A stretch of DNA of 64,000 bases from Arenibacter sp. F26102 (GCF_023015865.1 NZ_JALKBC010000017.1:51246-115245); one strand, 5' to 3'; positions 33,491 to 43,424 are shown, counted from the stretch's first letter. Program-made: numbers and translations. The notes: generated by a model from the sequence alone, not told the origin.

Positions 33491-34267
33491 ATGAAGGAAA
33501 ACGATATTGCCCAGGTATTGAGCGTTTGGGAATCTCGAAACAAAATCCTAAGCCCTAACAAAAAAGTACTCTTCTCAGAGATTTTGGATCAGATTTCATT
33601 TCTCTTTTCAGTCGGACCTTTCTATTACTACATTCTAAACTTTGAAGATTTGAAAATGGAATTTGTCAATGAAGGAACAAGGGAAGTTTTGGGCATTGCC
33701 CCAGAAGAATTTACGATGGAAAAGGTATTTTCCTTAATGCATCCCGAAGACCTTGAGAAAATGCATGAGAAGGAAGCCCTGGCCTTCGATTTTTCCCTGA
33801 ACAGGATTTCAAAAGATGATATTTTACTTTATAAGATTGTTTATATGTTTAGAATGCTGCACGCCGACGGTACATATAGGACTATCTTACATCAAGTGAA
33901 GGCTTTGAGCGCATCAGAAGATGGCAAAATACAACAAGTATTAGGTATTCATACGGATATCACCTATTTGAATATCCCGTTTCACCAAAAGGTTTCCTTC
34001 ATTGGCACCAATAGACCTTCTTATTATAACATTAGTCCTAAAAGTATATTTAATCCTAATGATATAGCTTCGAAATCTATTTATTCCAAGCGTGAGATAG
34101 AAATCATAAAAGAATTGGCCAAAGGAAAAAAATTCATTGAGATAGCTAAGCAATTGTTTGTATCCCCCCATACGATAAATACCCATAAAAAGAATATTTT
34201 AAGGAAGTCTGGATATAAAAATACTCCGGAACTCATTGCTCAGTGCATTATGAACGGAACTATTTGA
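33491..34267 (+). CDS. PAS domain LuxR-type transcriptional regulator
   Basis: A 258-residue regulator. Residues about 40-160 form a PAS-like sensor (FEDLKMEFVNEGTREVLGI; FRMLHADGTYRTILHQV), and residues about 195-258 form a LuxR-type helix-turn-helix (YSKREIEIIKELAKGKKFIEI...SPHTINTHKKNIL). The ligand or signal is unknown; no phosphorylation domain is present. Similar one-component regulators are frequent in Flavobacteria. It is divergent from the outer-membrane-type protein gene, with a palindrome in the shared spacer. Confidence 0.85.
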   Translation: MKENDIAQVLSVWESRNKILSPNKKVLFSEILDQISFLFSVGPFYYYILNFEDLKMEFVNEGTREVLGIAPEEFTMEKVFSLMHPEDLEKMHEKEALAFDFSLNRISKDDILLYKIVYMFRMLHADGTYRTILHQVKALSASEDGKIQQVLGIHTDITYLNIPFHQKVSFIGTNRPSYYNISPKSIFNPNDIASKSIYSKREIEIIKELAKGKKFIEIAKQLFVSPHTINTHKKNILRKSGYKNTPELIAQCIMNGTI

Positions 34268-34626
34268 TCCATACGGATGATCCAAACTCACGTCGAGTTG
34301 TTCCAATTCAATGACAAAAGGACATAATTTATGAACTGCATTTCATAAAGTCTAAAACACCTAATTTCAGTAAAAATAGGGGCTTTTTGATCAATGCCAG
34401 TTTCCGTGGGTTCTCTACTACTTATTGTGCCACAATTTTCACAAAACCCAATAATCATGGTGTTTACATATCTTTATTTAGGGATACTTGTGGGCATTGC
34501 TACCCAAATCACCAGTAATCTTTCTTTCGACCTACAATAGTCTCAAACATTTCCATAATAGTTTAAAAAGGGATTTTTCAATGCTTTTTAGTAAAAAACA
34601 CTTGGACAAGGTATCAATAGCACATT
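34268..34626. other. Gene-free spacer of 359 bp
   Basis: No supported gene. It holds a TATCTTTA motif near 34470 similar to the one upstream of the PAS-LuxR gene, and short AT-rich stretches. The frame open on the + strand (34488-34676) has no coding character and overlaps a better-supported minus-strand gene. Confidence 0.5.
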
Positions 34627-34806
34627 TTAATTCTTATCCCTATTCTTCATCTTCCTCCAAAGGATGTAAAATATGATCGCTAGAACAGGTAAAATAATAT
34701 ATACAATTACATCAAATGTGCTTGTTATATCGATAGGCTTATTATCATCAGGGTTTCGTGTGCCTATAGGTAATTGAAGTAGTAAAGGAAATAAATTGAT
34801 AAGCAT
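34627..34806 (-). CDS. Small membrane protein (59 aa)
   Basis: A 59-residue ORF that starts MLINLFPLLLQLPIGTRNPD and ends in WRKMKNRDKN. It has a polar N-terminal part with NPDDNKPIDITSTFDVI, one membrane helix (about 33-50) and a basic cytosolic tail. Short proteins of exactly this layout (QLPIGTRNPDDN, then a single helix ending LWR plus a basic tail) recur in Flavobacteria and have sometimes been annotated as adenylosuccinate synthetase, for which there is no support in the sequence. The function is unknown. Confidence 0.8.
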   Translation of the reverse strand: MLINLFPLLLQLPIGTRNPDDNKPIDITSTFDVIVYIILPVLAIIFYILWRKMKNRDKN

Positions 34807-35037
34807 TGTTTTTTTGAGAATTGCTGTTATGTAATTTACAAAATTAAATAGGCAATCTCAAGGGTTCAGACAATCCTATTAGATATACCTGTTCATTTTA
34901 TGCTTCCTTTTTCAGAGATGACAAGGCTACATGATCTAAGAATTATTATAAACCTAAATTCCATTTGTGTCCTCTAAATCACTTAAGCCATAAACAAGGG
35001 AATAGGTCTTCGCCTGAATTTGTATTCTTCCAACGGA

Positions 35038-37194
35038 TTATTCCTTGTTATCCTTTTTAAAAATATTTCCAATTCCCTTACTGATCTTTTGTATGGTTTC
35101 AATTCCTTTGTTCAGTGGTTCAGGGTTAATTTGATCAGATCGCTTGCTGCCAAAATTCTGAACGAACTGCTGTGGATATATGATAAGTCGGCTATTATTG
35201 GGAAAATGTTTTTCTACTTTGGACGGGAGATTTTCGAGCATAACCATATACGATGCGGCGCCTTTACGGGCAGAAACCAAAACAAACAAATCATCTTCAC
35301 GTATGTTTCTTGAGAGAATCAGGAAATCTTCCCAATCACTGAAATGACTAGCGGTAATTGTGGCCGATAATTTAGAATCTTTAACCAAGTTTTTAACGGA
35401 TTTTAGTGTTAATTCATTGCAGTATAACTGTATAGGCACACTTAATTCCTGAGCCAATTTTGCAATTTTCGAAAACCAAAGTTCGAAGCCGTTTTCATGT
35501 TCTGTTAGAGGAGGAGCTGCAATTACAATTCTTTTGTGTAATACCAAGGGTTTTTCAAAATGACAGATAAAAGTAGTTTTGTCGGTGTTGCTTATAATGC
35601 TGTCCACTTTTTCCCCAATCAGTTTGTCAATAAATCCGGTACGTTTTGGCCATCCCAGAACAATGATGTCCGCCATTATTTCTCTTGCAATACGAGATAT
35701 TCCGCTGGCTGCATTATGGTCAATTGTGGTAATGATACTTACTTTCGTTTCCGTTGCAGATGCTTGTTCTACAAATTCTTCAAGTTTGTTTCTGGCTTTA
35801 AAAATATTTGTTTCCGCTTCCTCATTATTGGAAACTACCGAAAGAACAGATAAGGGATTGGCTGATTTTGTTCCTTTTATAAGAATCGAAAATTCGAGAA
35901 GTTTTTCCATGTTCTCGATATTGGCAATTGGTAATAATATATGTTCGTTATGTGGGCCGTTTGATTTCAATAAGCCCGTGGTGTCATCTTCTGTCTCAAG
36001 GACAAGTTTTTTAGCGGCTTTTTCTGTGGCAAAGGATGCAACAACGCAGGTGATTAAAATAAGTATAATTGTTCCGTTCAAAATATTTTCATCAAGAATT
36101 TGCGCCTTATAGCCCACCAAAATCACCGCAAGTGTTGCGGCGGCATGTGAACTGCTTAAACCAAAAATTAGTTGGCGTTGTGTTTTGGAATATTTTAAAG
36201 CAAACTGAGTAACCAACGCAGCAAACCATTTTCCAAATAACGCAACAACTGAAAGCGTTGCCGCTACAACAAGAGCCATTTTACCATTTAGAATAACACT
36301 GACATCAACCAACATTCCTACGCTTATCAAGAAAAAGGGAATGAATAGGGAATTGCCTATAAATTGTATTCTATTCATTAATGCCGAAGAATGGGGGATA
36401 AGCTTGTTTAAAGCCAATCCTGCGACAAATGCACCAATGATCGGTTCAACTCCTGCCAATTCAGCCAAGAAAGCCGCAAAAAACACAATTGAAAGAACAA
36501 AAATATAATGTGAGTGTTTTTCACTTTCCAGTTTACGAAAAAACCAATTCGCAATTCTAGGAATAACAAAGAACATAATAGCCGAAAAAACAGTTAATGA
36601 AACGCCCAATCGTATCCAAAATGCCATGTCCAGGTTACCCTGACTGTTGCCCATAATTACGGCTAGGATGATTAGAACGGCCGTGTCCGTCAATATGGTT
36701 CCTCCAACAGTAATTGCAACGGCTTGATTTTTCGAGACTCCTAATTTACTTACTATGGGATATGCAACCAATGTATGGGTTGCAAACATGCTGGCAGTAA
36801 GAAAACTGGCATTAAAGTCATATTCGAGAAAGAAAAAACAAACAGGGAAACCGATTGCTAGTGGGAAAATGAATGTAAAAAGTCCAAATAAGAGACTTTT
36901 ATTTCGGTTCGATTTAAACTGGTTCATATCAAGTTCAAGCCCAGCTATGAACATGATGTACAACAGTCCAATAGTAGAAAAGAGATCGATCGCAGAATTT
37001 TTTTCAAGAATATTGAGTCCAAAAGGACCAACTACAACTCCCGAAATTATTAAGCCTATTATTCCGGGAATATTTAATTTTCTCAATAGAATGGGAGATA
37101 ACAGGATGATAAATAAGATTAAAGAGAATATCAGAACTGGATTTCCCAATGGCAATTCAAATTCGTGCATGAAGTGTTTAAAAAAATCTGTCAT
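35038..37194 (-). CDS. CPA2-type cation:proton antiporter with universal-stress-like tail
   Basis: A 718-residue membrane protein. The first 400 residues or so carry about 12 helices with the Kef/NhaP2-type signatures FIAGLELD and GAFVAGLALN, so it is a monovalent cation (Na+ or K+)/H+ antiporter of the CPA2 family. The C-terminal 300 residues have two universal-stress-protein-like parts (ILLPIANIENMEKLLEFS; the second around KRIVIAAPPLTEHENGF). No TrkA/RCK NAD-binding domain is seen. The usual role is ion and pH homeostasis, sensible for a marine organism. It is a single gene with 247 bp upstream. Confidence 0.88.
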   Translation of the reverse strand: MTDFFKHFMHEFELPLGNPVLIFSLILFIILLSPILLRKLNIPGIIGLIISGVVVGPFGLNILEKNSAIDLFSTIGLLYIMFIAGLELDMNQFKSNRNKSLLFGLFTFIFPLAIGFPVCFFFLEYDFNASFLTASMFATHTLVAYPIVSKLGVSKNQAVAITVGGTILTDTAVLIILAVIMGNSQGNLDMAFWIRLGVSLTVFSAIMFFVIPRIANWFFRKLESEKHSHYIFVLSIVFFAAFLAELAGVEPIIGAFVAGLALNKLIPHSSALMNRIQFIGNSLFIPFFLISVGMLVDVSVILNGKMALVVAATLSVVALFGKWFAALVTQFALKYSKTQRQLIFGLSSSHAAATLAVILVGYKAQILDENILNGTIILILITCVVASFATEKAAKKLVLETEDDTTGLLKSNGPHNEHILLPIANIENMEKLLEFSILIKGTKSANPLSVLSVVSNNEEAETNIFKARNKLEEFVEQASATETKVSIITTIDHNAASGISRIAREIMADIIVLGWPKRTGFIDKLIGEKVDSIISNTDKTTFICHFEKPLVLHKRIVIAAPPLTEHENGFELWFSKIAKLAQELSVPIQLYCNELTLKSVKNLVKDSKLSATITASHFSDWEDFLILSRNIREDDLFVLVSARKGAASYMVMLENLPSKVEKHFPNNSRLIIYPQQFVQNFGSKRSDQINPEPLNKGIETIQKISKGIGNIFKKDNKE

Positions 37195-37441
37195 CTTGTA
37201 GACTTTCCCCTTTTTAGGACAACTCTAAATTCAACTATTTTTGGTTAATAATATGCGTTTCGGGAAAGAATTCTTCCACTAAACGATTCTTTAATTCACC
37301 TTATGGTAGGCCTTCCAATCCCTTTGGAGTCCTTGTCTCCTTAGTTGAAAACATGGAAAAAGTGGCTTAACTCAGCTTGATGAATAATTTCTTGGGAAAT
37401 TATATGGATTTCATACCTTATACTTCCAAAATAACAACCAA

Positions 37442-39238
37442 ATGAGGTATTTGCAATTTAAGTATATGGTGCTGGCCATATTGGTGACATTTGTTTCTTG
37501 CAAGGACAAGGTAAAGCCCAATTTAGTTTCCAGTCCCCAACGCACAGACAAACCGAATATTGTTCTCATATTGGCAGACGATCAGGGATGGGGGGATCTG
37601 GGTATAACGGGAAACACTAATCTGCAAACCCCGAACATCGATGCTATTGCCAAAAACGGGGTTATGTTCGATCATTTTTATGTAAGTCCTGTTTGTTCTC
37701 CTACCAGGGCCGAATTGTTGACCGGCCGGTACTTTCCAAGATTGGGGGTTTATTCCACTTCTGCCGGAGGGGAACGTTTAAACTTGGATGAAACGACTAT
37801 TGCACAGGTGTTCAAGGAGGCTGGGTATACCACTGCGGCTTATGGAAAATGGCATAACGGCATGCAACCGCCCTATCATCCCAATGCCAGAGGCTTTGAT
37901 GATTTTTATGGATTCTGCTCAGGACATTGGGGAAATTATTTTAGTCCCATGTTGGAACATAATGGGGAAATAGTAAAGGGAGAGGGATTCATAATTGATG
38001 ATCTTACCAACAAGGGGATAGATTTTATAGATAAGAATAAGGATAAGCCTTTCTTCCTTTATTTGCCCTATAATACGCCACATAGCCCCATGCAGGTTCC
38101 GGATGAATTTTGGGGTCGTTTTAAAGACAAGGAGCTTGCCATGAAATATCATGGAGAAGAAAAGGAAAACGAAAACTTTACCAGGGCTGCCCTGGCAATG
38201 GTAGAAAATATTGACTACAATGTGGGCCGGGTATTCAACAAGCTTAAAGACTTGAAACTGGAAGAAAATACCATCGTAGTGTATCTATCGGACAATGGTC
38301 CCAACGGATGGCGTTGGAATGGTGGTCTGCGGGGCAAGAAAGGATCTACCGATGAAGGAGGGGTGCGATCTCCTCTGGTGATGCAATGGAAGGACAAGCT
38401 GCCTCAAGGAAAACGGATTTCACAAATAGCAAGTTCTATAGATTTATTGCCCACTTTATCCGAATTAGCACAAATCCAGGTGAAAACCCTTAAGCCATTG
38501 GACGGAAAAAGCTTAAAGCCCTTGTTGATGGAGGATAACGCCAGTTGGGACGATAGGGTGGTCTATAATCATTGGAACAGAAGTACAAGTATCCGTACGC
38601 AAAAATATCGCTTGGATAGTGAGGACAGACTTTATGATATGGAAAAGGATGGCGGACAGACCACAGACCTTTCTGGGAAACTGCCGCAGCTTGCAGATTC
38701 TTTGAAACGGTTAAAAAGCGATTGGTTGCAAGAAGTAATGCCAAAATCCAAGGAGACGGAGGATCGGCCTTTTACTTTGGGGCATCCTGATTATATATAC
38801 ACCCAGATTCCCGCCCGGGACGGGGTAGCGCATGGCAATATAGAACGGAGTAATAGGCATCCCAACGATACCTTTTTTACAAATTGGAAAAGCACAAAGG
38901 ATAGCATCAGCTGGGATGTGGACGTTCTGGCCGATGGAGAATTTGAGGTAGTACTTTATTACACGGCCAAAGAACGGGATTTAGGGTCTGAATTTGAATT
39001 GCGATTAGGGGAGAGTTCCCTGAAAGGAACGATTAGTAAGGCACATGATCCCCCGTTGGTAGGGGAAAGTAGAGATCGGGATCCCAGAATTGAATCATAT
39101 ACCAAAGATTTTATTCCTATGGATTTAGGTAAGATGCAACTGAAAAAGGGTAGGGGCAATTTAACACTTAAAGCACTAAAAATTCCTGGAGAAGAAGTTA
39201 TGGATGTCCGATTATTGATGTTTAAGAGGGGGAACTGA
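37442..39238 (+). CDS. Sulfatase (formylglycine-dependent) lipoprotein
   Basis: A 598-residue arylsulfatase-type enzyme. The lipobox is VTFVSC (Cys20). Metal-ligand Asp-Asp is at LADDQGW (46-47). The maturation motif is CSPTR starting at Cys85, the residue turned into formylglycine. Further signatures are AYGKWHNG and YLSDNGPNGWRWNGGLRGKKG. An extra beta-type domain occupies the last 140 residues. The natural substrate, likely a sulfated polysaccharide or oligosaccharide, cannot be read. A short relic of a similar gene's 3' end lies at 41281-41352. Confidence 0.92.
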   Translation: MRYLQFKYMVLAILVTFVSCKDKVKPNLVSSPQRTDKPNIVLILADDQGWGDLGITGNTNLQTPNIDAIAKNGVMFDHFYVSPVCSPTRAELLTGRYFPRLGVYSTSAGGERLNLDETTIAQVFKEAGYTTAAYGKWHNGMQPPYHPNARGFDDFYGFCSGHWGNYFSPMLEHNGEIVKGEGFIIDDLTNKGIDFIDKNKDKPFFLYLPYNTPHSPMQVPDEFWGRFKDKELAMKYHGEEKENENFTRAALAMVENIDYNVGRVFNKLKDLKLEENTIVVYLSDNGPNGWRWNGGLRGKKGSTDEGGVRSPLVMQWKDKLPQGKRISQIASSIDLLPTLSELAQIQVKTLKPLDGKSLKPLLMEDNASWDDRVVYNHWNRSTSIRTQKYRLDSEDRLYDMEKDGGQTTDLSGKLPQLADSLKRLKSDWLQEVMPKSKETEDRPFTLGHPDYIYTQIPARDGVAHGNIERSNRHPNDTFFTNWKSTKDSISWDVDVLADGEFEVVLYYTAKERDLGSEFELRLGESSLKGTISKAHDPPLVGESRDRDPRIESYTKDFIPMDLGKMQLKKGRGNLTLKALKIPGEEVMDVRLLMFKRGN

Positions 39239-39451
39239 TATGGTACGGGCAACTGGGATTCGAAGTTATCACCCTTAGCTCACTTAGCCTTTTACTTTAA
39301 GTCCAAATAGAGATCATTGGGTAAATTTTATGTCGCTCCTGTTCAAATACTGTAGTGTTGTACAACGACTTTGGCTTTTGTGTTTTTTAAATGAACTTTT
39401 GTTGTATTGGTGTTTTTTTTTGTAAATTATTGCATACTAAACACATAGACC

Positions 39452-39829
39452 ATGAAAATTAACAAAGAAAGTATTCCGACTACAATGCAGTCACCGGACA
39501 CCAGAATGCGGGCCCAACCCAATTTTGGGGGCATGACCGTTTGTTTCAATGAATTGCCCAAGGGCACTGATTTTACCCCACTCCTACAAGGATTGGCTAA
39601 TAATAGCTGCCACTGCCCTCATTGGGGGTATGTATTGGAGGGTGCTATGTTGGTCATTTATGATGATGGAAAAGAAGAATTGCTCACTAAGGGGGATGTC
39701 TTTTATATGCCTTCGGGTCATACGGCCATCGTTAAGGAAGATATTAAATTGATCGATTTTAATCCAACTAAGGAATTCAATGAGGTAATTACCCATGTAG
39801 GCATCAAAATGGCCGAATTTGGAGCGTAA
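39452..39829 (+). CDS. Cupin-domain protein
   Basis: A 125-residue single cupin. The metal-site pattern is only partly kept: CHCPHWGYVLEGAMLV (His and Glu/Gly positions of motif 1) and GDVFYMPSGHTAIV (motif 2, with the His). The N-terminal half contains an unusual cysteine pair (SCHCPHWG). The substrate is unknown. It is preceded by a 213-bp spacer with a T-rich stretch and is followed by a convergent acetyltransferase gene. Confidence 0.8.
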   Translation: MKINKESIPTTMQSPDTRMRAQPNFGGMTVCFNELPKGTDFTPLLQGLANNSCHCPHWGYVLEGAMLVIYDDGKEELLTKGDVFYMPSGHTAIVKEDIKLIDFNPTKEFNEVITHVGIKMAEFGA

Positions 39830-39901
39830 TCCAGTCTAATGGTTTGTACTCTACTGTAATTTAGGGATATCCATTGATGGCCAATTTTTATGGAATGGAT
39901 A

Positions 39902-40432
39902 TTATAATTCAATGGTATATAAAAGCAATTCTTCCTTGCTGTTGGGAAGGGTTGTTGTTCCCGCTAAGGCCATACCAAGTTTTTCCAGCAATTTTTGGGA
40001 GGCAACATTGTGTTTGGAGGTTATGGCACTAAGGGCATGGAGCCCGAATTCCTTGAAGGCTGCATTTTTTAATTTGTCAGTGGCTTCAAAGGCAAAACCT
40101 TTGCCTTCATATTCTGGTAAAAAGGCAAAGCCAATATCGATGCCTTCCAATCCCTCCCTATCATATAATCCACAACATCCAATTTTTATTTTGTCCGTTT
40201 TTCTTATAAGGGTATAATTGGAAAATCCAAGTCGTTCCAGTTGCGGTTGCATTTTGGTTAAAATATACTCTTTTGCCATTTCGGGCGAGCTTATATTTCT
40301 GTCCCCAATGTTTTTAAGCCACTTGGGAGTGTTGAACAGCTCATAAATAAACGCTGCATCCTCTTCCGTGGTGGGTTTTAGGATTAGCCTTTCTGTTTCA
40401 AACGTCTTATAGGGCCTCATATTAAAATTCAC
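39902..40432 (-). CDS. GNAT family N-acetyltransferase
   Basis: A 176-residue acetyltransferase of the RimJ/RimL-like subgroup: TERLILKPTTEEDA at the N-terminus, GIDIGFAFLPEYEGKGFAFEA forming the acetyl-CoA loop, and NVASQKLLEKLGM near the end. The substrate, an alpha-amino group or small molecule, is unknown. No operon partner is seen. Confidence 0.88.
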   Translation of the reverse strand: MNFNMRPYKTFETERLILKPTTEEDAAFIYELFNTPKWLKNIGDRNISSPEMAKEYILTKMQPQLERLGFSNYTLIRKTDKIKIGCCGLYDREGLEGIDIGFAFLPEYEGKGFAFEATDKLKNAAFKEFGLHALSAITSKHNVASQKLLEKLGMALAGTTTLPNSKEELLLYTIEL

Positions 40433-40670
40433 TAACTTTGTTTGTCCTAAAGGGATGATTATTCATGTATCTGCGACCAAGGCTCGCAACCGCGAGTGAA
40501 TTTAATGGTTTTTCAGGTACACGGGCTGCAATAGGCAAAATACTAAAAAAAGACATGCTTATAATTTACCCTGGAATTTCTAAAAAATAACAGCCTTAGT
40601 TTAATTAATGGATGGATTAAAAGCCCAGTTACTGTTTTTAGAACACTAAGGATACCAATATATACTGCTA

Positions 40671-41183
40671 ATGAAAATCACCGTAATTTCCGACATTCAC
40701 GACAACATCTGGAACCTGCAAAAAGCCTTGTCCATGCCGGAACTTCGGGCTACGGAAGCGATGCTGTTTTGTGGTGACCTTTGTTCCCCCTTTGTAATAC
40801 ATTTACTGGGGCGTGCGTATTCCAATCCAATCCATATTGTATTGGGCAATAACGATGGGGATGTTGCGGCTATCATAGAGAATTCTAAGAAATATTCAAA
40901 TATTCACATTCATGGAGAATATTTTAGAAGTCACTTAGGCGGTAGATCATTGGCTATGAACCACTACCCTGAAAAAGCTAGGGCAATCGCTGAGAATGGA
41001 GGTTTCGACATTGTGTGCTATGGACATAATCATACCGTAGTTAACGATGAAATGGTTGGCGACACCCTATTGATCAATCCAGGGGCCATAATGGGTTATC
41101 ACGGAGGAAAGCTAATGGATATTCCCGCAACTTATTTGGTATTGGATACCGACCTGCTAAAAGCGAAAATTTATCAAATTTGA
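40671..41183 (+). CDS. YfcE-type metallophosphoesterase
   Basis: A 170-residue phosphodiesterase of the MJ0936/YfcE type. The five metal-site blocks are readable: DIHDN (7-11), GDLC, GNND (the GNxD/H block), MNHYPE and YGHNHT. Such enzymes hydrolyse small phosphodiesters in vitro, and the physiological substrate is unsettled. Length is typical. It is on its own, 238 bp from the acetyltransferase gene. Confidence 0.9.
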   Translation: MKITVISDIHDNIWNLQKALSMPELRATEAMLFCGDLCSPFVIHLLGRAYSNPIHIVLGNNDGDVAAIIENSKKYSNIHIHGEYFRSHLGGRSLAMNHYPEKARAIAENGGFDIVCYGHNHTVVNDEMVGDTLLINPGAIMGYHGGKLMDIPATYLVLDTDLLKAKIYQI

Positions 41184-41593
41184 ACCTGTAGGTGTATAGG
41201 ACTATGCTAAGCTACGTCTGCCGACTTAGGTAAGCCAGATTGAAGGCTAATACAGGCTCGCGGCAGCGAGGGGAAACCTAATGCTCAAAGCAATAAGAAT
41301 TCCTGGAGAAGTTATGGATATTCGATTATTGATGTTTAAGAGAATGAATTGAAGATCTATGACGTAGAATGTGACAAGTACTTTTTATTGGTTTGGCATT
41401 GGTATTTATTAATTCGTTCTGTAATATATTAAGTCATGGGTTCATAAGTACAGGATGAGACCTTATTGACATCGATTCAAATTAATCAATGCTTTTTACA
41501 AGTAATGGTCACCAATTGTATAACATTGATATTTTTTCCATAGACTAGCTCCCAAGTTTAAAAGATTAAATTGGCTTCCAAATTTTGAACGCG
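41184..41593. other. Gene-free spacer with a sulfatase relic
   Basis: 410 bp without an intact gene. It holds a CTCGC/GCGAG hairpin near 41267 (a similar one lies at 40484) and the 3'-end relic of a sulfatase gene at 41281-41352. The rest is AT-rich and featureless. Confidence 0.5.
41281..41352 (+). pseudogene. 3'-terminal fragment of a sulfatase gene
   Basis: The 23 codons from ATG to TGA encode LKAIRIPGEVMDIRLLMFKRMN, nearly the same as the last 22 residues of the sulfatase ending at 39238 (LKALKIPGEEVMDVRLLMFK), with one codon deleted. Only the 3' end is left. It indicates a second, now lost, sulfatase gene or a local duplication followed by deletion. Confidence 0.8.
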
Positions 41594-42781
41594 ATGAAAC
41601 TTAAAAGCATTTTACTTCTATGTCTCCCACCTTTTTGTCTATTGATATATGGATATGGCACAATTTCCCAAAAAACCAAAACTCCTGAGCTTTATTTAGA
41701 TCCTATCTTCAAAGTTAGTTTCGGTGATGCTACTGCGGATAAACCTCAATCAAAATCATGGACAAACGATTATGGGCAATGGCTGGTGGTAGGTGATGAA
41801 GACGGTCCTAAATTATTGAAAAAGGATGTTTCGGGATGGAGGGGTCAATCTGCGATCAATAGCGAATGGCATAGCTTACCGAGTAGGGCCGACGTTTTAA
41901 GCAAAGGCGATGAGGCGCATATTGTCTTTGTTGGGGAATGTGCATTGAATGTAGCTCAAGTGACTTATTCCCATCATAGCAAACAATACGAACATCAATG
42001 GAAGAGTTATCTTCCCATTTCTCAGGACTGCCACTCTATTGAAACTGCTACTATTACACAGGATTCAAAAAATGAATATTGGGTTTGTGCCGACATGAAT
42101 GAAAATATCATGGTTTGGCATTCCTCCAATGGTAGGGATTGGTCAGATCCATTTACGCTGGCGGAGGATATCAATAAAGATGATATCTCCTTGATAGTCC
42201 GACTAAAAAATCAAGTATCAGTTATCTGGTCCAACCAAAATACTCAATCCATCAATGAGCGAATCCATTATGATGGGGATGCTCCCAATAAATGGTCAGG
42301 GACTATAATTGTTCAGCAGGGAGATAATAACGCAGACGACCACCTGAATGCGACTGTGTTTGAAAATGGGGAAATGGCCTTGGTCACCAAGAACAGTGTG
42401 GACAAAATTAATCAACCTCAGTTTGTATTGCGAATAAGGGACAAGAAGGGCAAATGGACAAACATTCCATATGAAAACCTCAGTCCTGGATTTAGCCCTA
42501 GCCGTCCTATTATTAACCATGTTGAATCAGGAAAAATATTTGAAGTACATTCAGTAAAAAACAAAGTGAACAATCGGTATTTTATTTCTGTGAATGAAAT
42601 AGTCAGACAGAAAGATGGCTGGGAGTTTAGGGAGCTCATACAATTGAAGACCAAAATAAAGGGAAAAAACGGGGATGTTACATCGAGTAAGGCCAGTTTT
42701 TCACCCAATGGGCCTAAACTTATATTTTTCTCAGATGATTTGGGTAACGTCTATTCGTTTGATTTGGATACGTTAAAGTAG
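41594..42781 (+). CDS. Secreted hypothetical protein with beta-propeller-like repeats
   Basis: About 395 residues. The N-terminus is hydrophobic (LKSILLLCLPPFCLLIYGYG), suiting a signal peptide or membrane anchor. Repeated segments such as NGRDWSDPFTL and WSSDNGR-like turns recall Asp-box/BNR propellers of sialidase-type proteins, but no catalytic set is recognised. The start at ATG 41594 is preferred over the TTG at 41585. It lies close to a sulfatase and a uronate locus, so a role in glycan recognition or processing is possible. Confidence 0.65.
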   Translation: MKLKSILLLCLPPFCLLIYGYGTISQKTKTPELYLDPIFKVSFGDATADKPQSKSWTNDYGQWLVVGDEDGPKLLKKDVSGWRGQSAINSEWHSLPSRADVLSKGDEAHIVFVGECALNVAQVTYSHHSKQYEHQWKSYLPISQDCHSIETATITQDSKNEYWVCADMNENIMVWHSSNGRDWSDPFTLAEDINKDDISLIVRLKNQVSVIWSNQNTQSINERIHYDGDAPNKWSGTIIVQQGDNNADDHLNATVFENGEMALVTKNSVDKINQPQFVLRIRDKKGKWTNIPYENLSPGFSPSRPIINHVESGKIFEVHSVKNKVNNRYFISVNEIVRQKDGWEFRELIQLKTKIKGKNGDVTSSKASFSPNGPKLIFFSDDLGNVYSFDLDTLK

Positions 42782-42801
42782 GTTTCCAGATTGCGTCTAA
42801 A

Positions 42802-42948
42802 GTGCTAAAACGAATTGCTTTAGCTAATGCTGTCCTTTTAATAGGAATGCTGGATAATGTCAAATCTATTCCTTTAAAAAGCTCATTCAAAGAAATTTAT
42901 CGCTTGGCCCTCATAACCTGGGGGTTCACAATAATTGGCATAGGTTAA
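42802..42948 (+). CDS. Possible 48-aa hydrophobic peptide
   Basis: A GTG-to-TAA frame that reads VLKRIALANAVLLIGMLDNV and continues with LITWGFTIIGIG. It lies between the propeller-like gene and DUF2975 and overlaps the latter's end by four bases. The composition looks membrane-like, but it may be a relic or chance. Confidence 0.2.
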   Translation: MLKRIALANAVLLIGMLDNVKSIPLKSSFKEIYRLALITWGFTIIGIG

Positions 42949-43424
42949 GGTGTTGAGTCATTTTCAGATTTTAAATCTACAGCATTTTGCAATTTTTTTT
43001 CAAACACTGCCACAGCAATGGCAACTGTGATGGAAATAAAAGTTAATATGATACACATGGCAAGAAAACCAGCAGGGTCGTCTTCTTTATGGTGATATAG
43101 CTTAATATATATTCCGGCCATCGCAATTAAAATACTTAAAATGATTGCGCAATATTTTATACTTCTTAATGTTCTTATCGAGTTTAGTGTAAATAATTTA
43201 TCTTGTCCGATAAAACCAAGTAATTTGAATGTTTTATACAGCGCTATAAAAAAAACAATCGATGATGCATAGCCATACAAGATGAATGGGTCAAAGTAAA
43301 TGCTGAACAGGTCTAAGTTCTCGGCTCTTCCCTCGATCAATGGCAGTCGTATCATCATGAAAAGTGCCACCACAGCTATAAGCGCGATGACTGCCTGAAG
43401 AAAAATTATAGTAATTCTTTTCAT
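42945..43424 (-). CDS. DUF2975-type membrane protein
   Basis: A 159-residue protein with four predicted membrane helices (about 5-25, 45-67, 90-110 and 120-145), matching the DUF2975 layout, including FTLNSIRTLRSIKYCAIILS between helices 2 and 3. The function is unknown. In many Bacteroidota and Firmicutes it is paired with a small Cro-like regulator, but none is found beside it here. Confidence 0.8.
   Translation of the reverse strand: MKRITIIFLQAVIALIAVVALFMMIRLPLIEGRAENLDLFSIYFDPFILYGYASSIVFFIALYKTFKLLGFIGQDKLFTLNSIRTLRSIKYCAIILSILIAMAGIYIKLYHHKEDDPAGFLAMCIILTFISITVAIAVAVFEKKLQNAVDLKSENDSTP

Noticed and set aside
34488..34676. + strand frame of 62 codons
   Set aside because: It overlaps the better-supported 59-residue minus-strand membrane protein gene and is rich in Ser/Lys without structure.
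35579..36112. + strand frame of 177 codons inside the antiporter gene
   Set aside because: It is antisense to a long, clearly conserved membrane protein gene; such long shadows are expected there.
40484..41280. CTCGC/GCGAG hairpins near 40484 and 41267 as a mobile repeat
   Set aside because: Only the 5-base arms are shared; flanks differ, so common origin is not supported.
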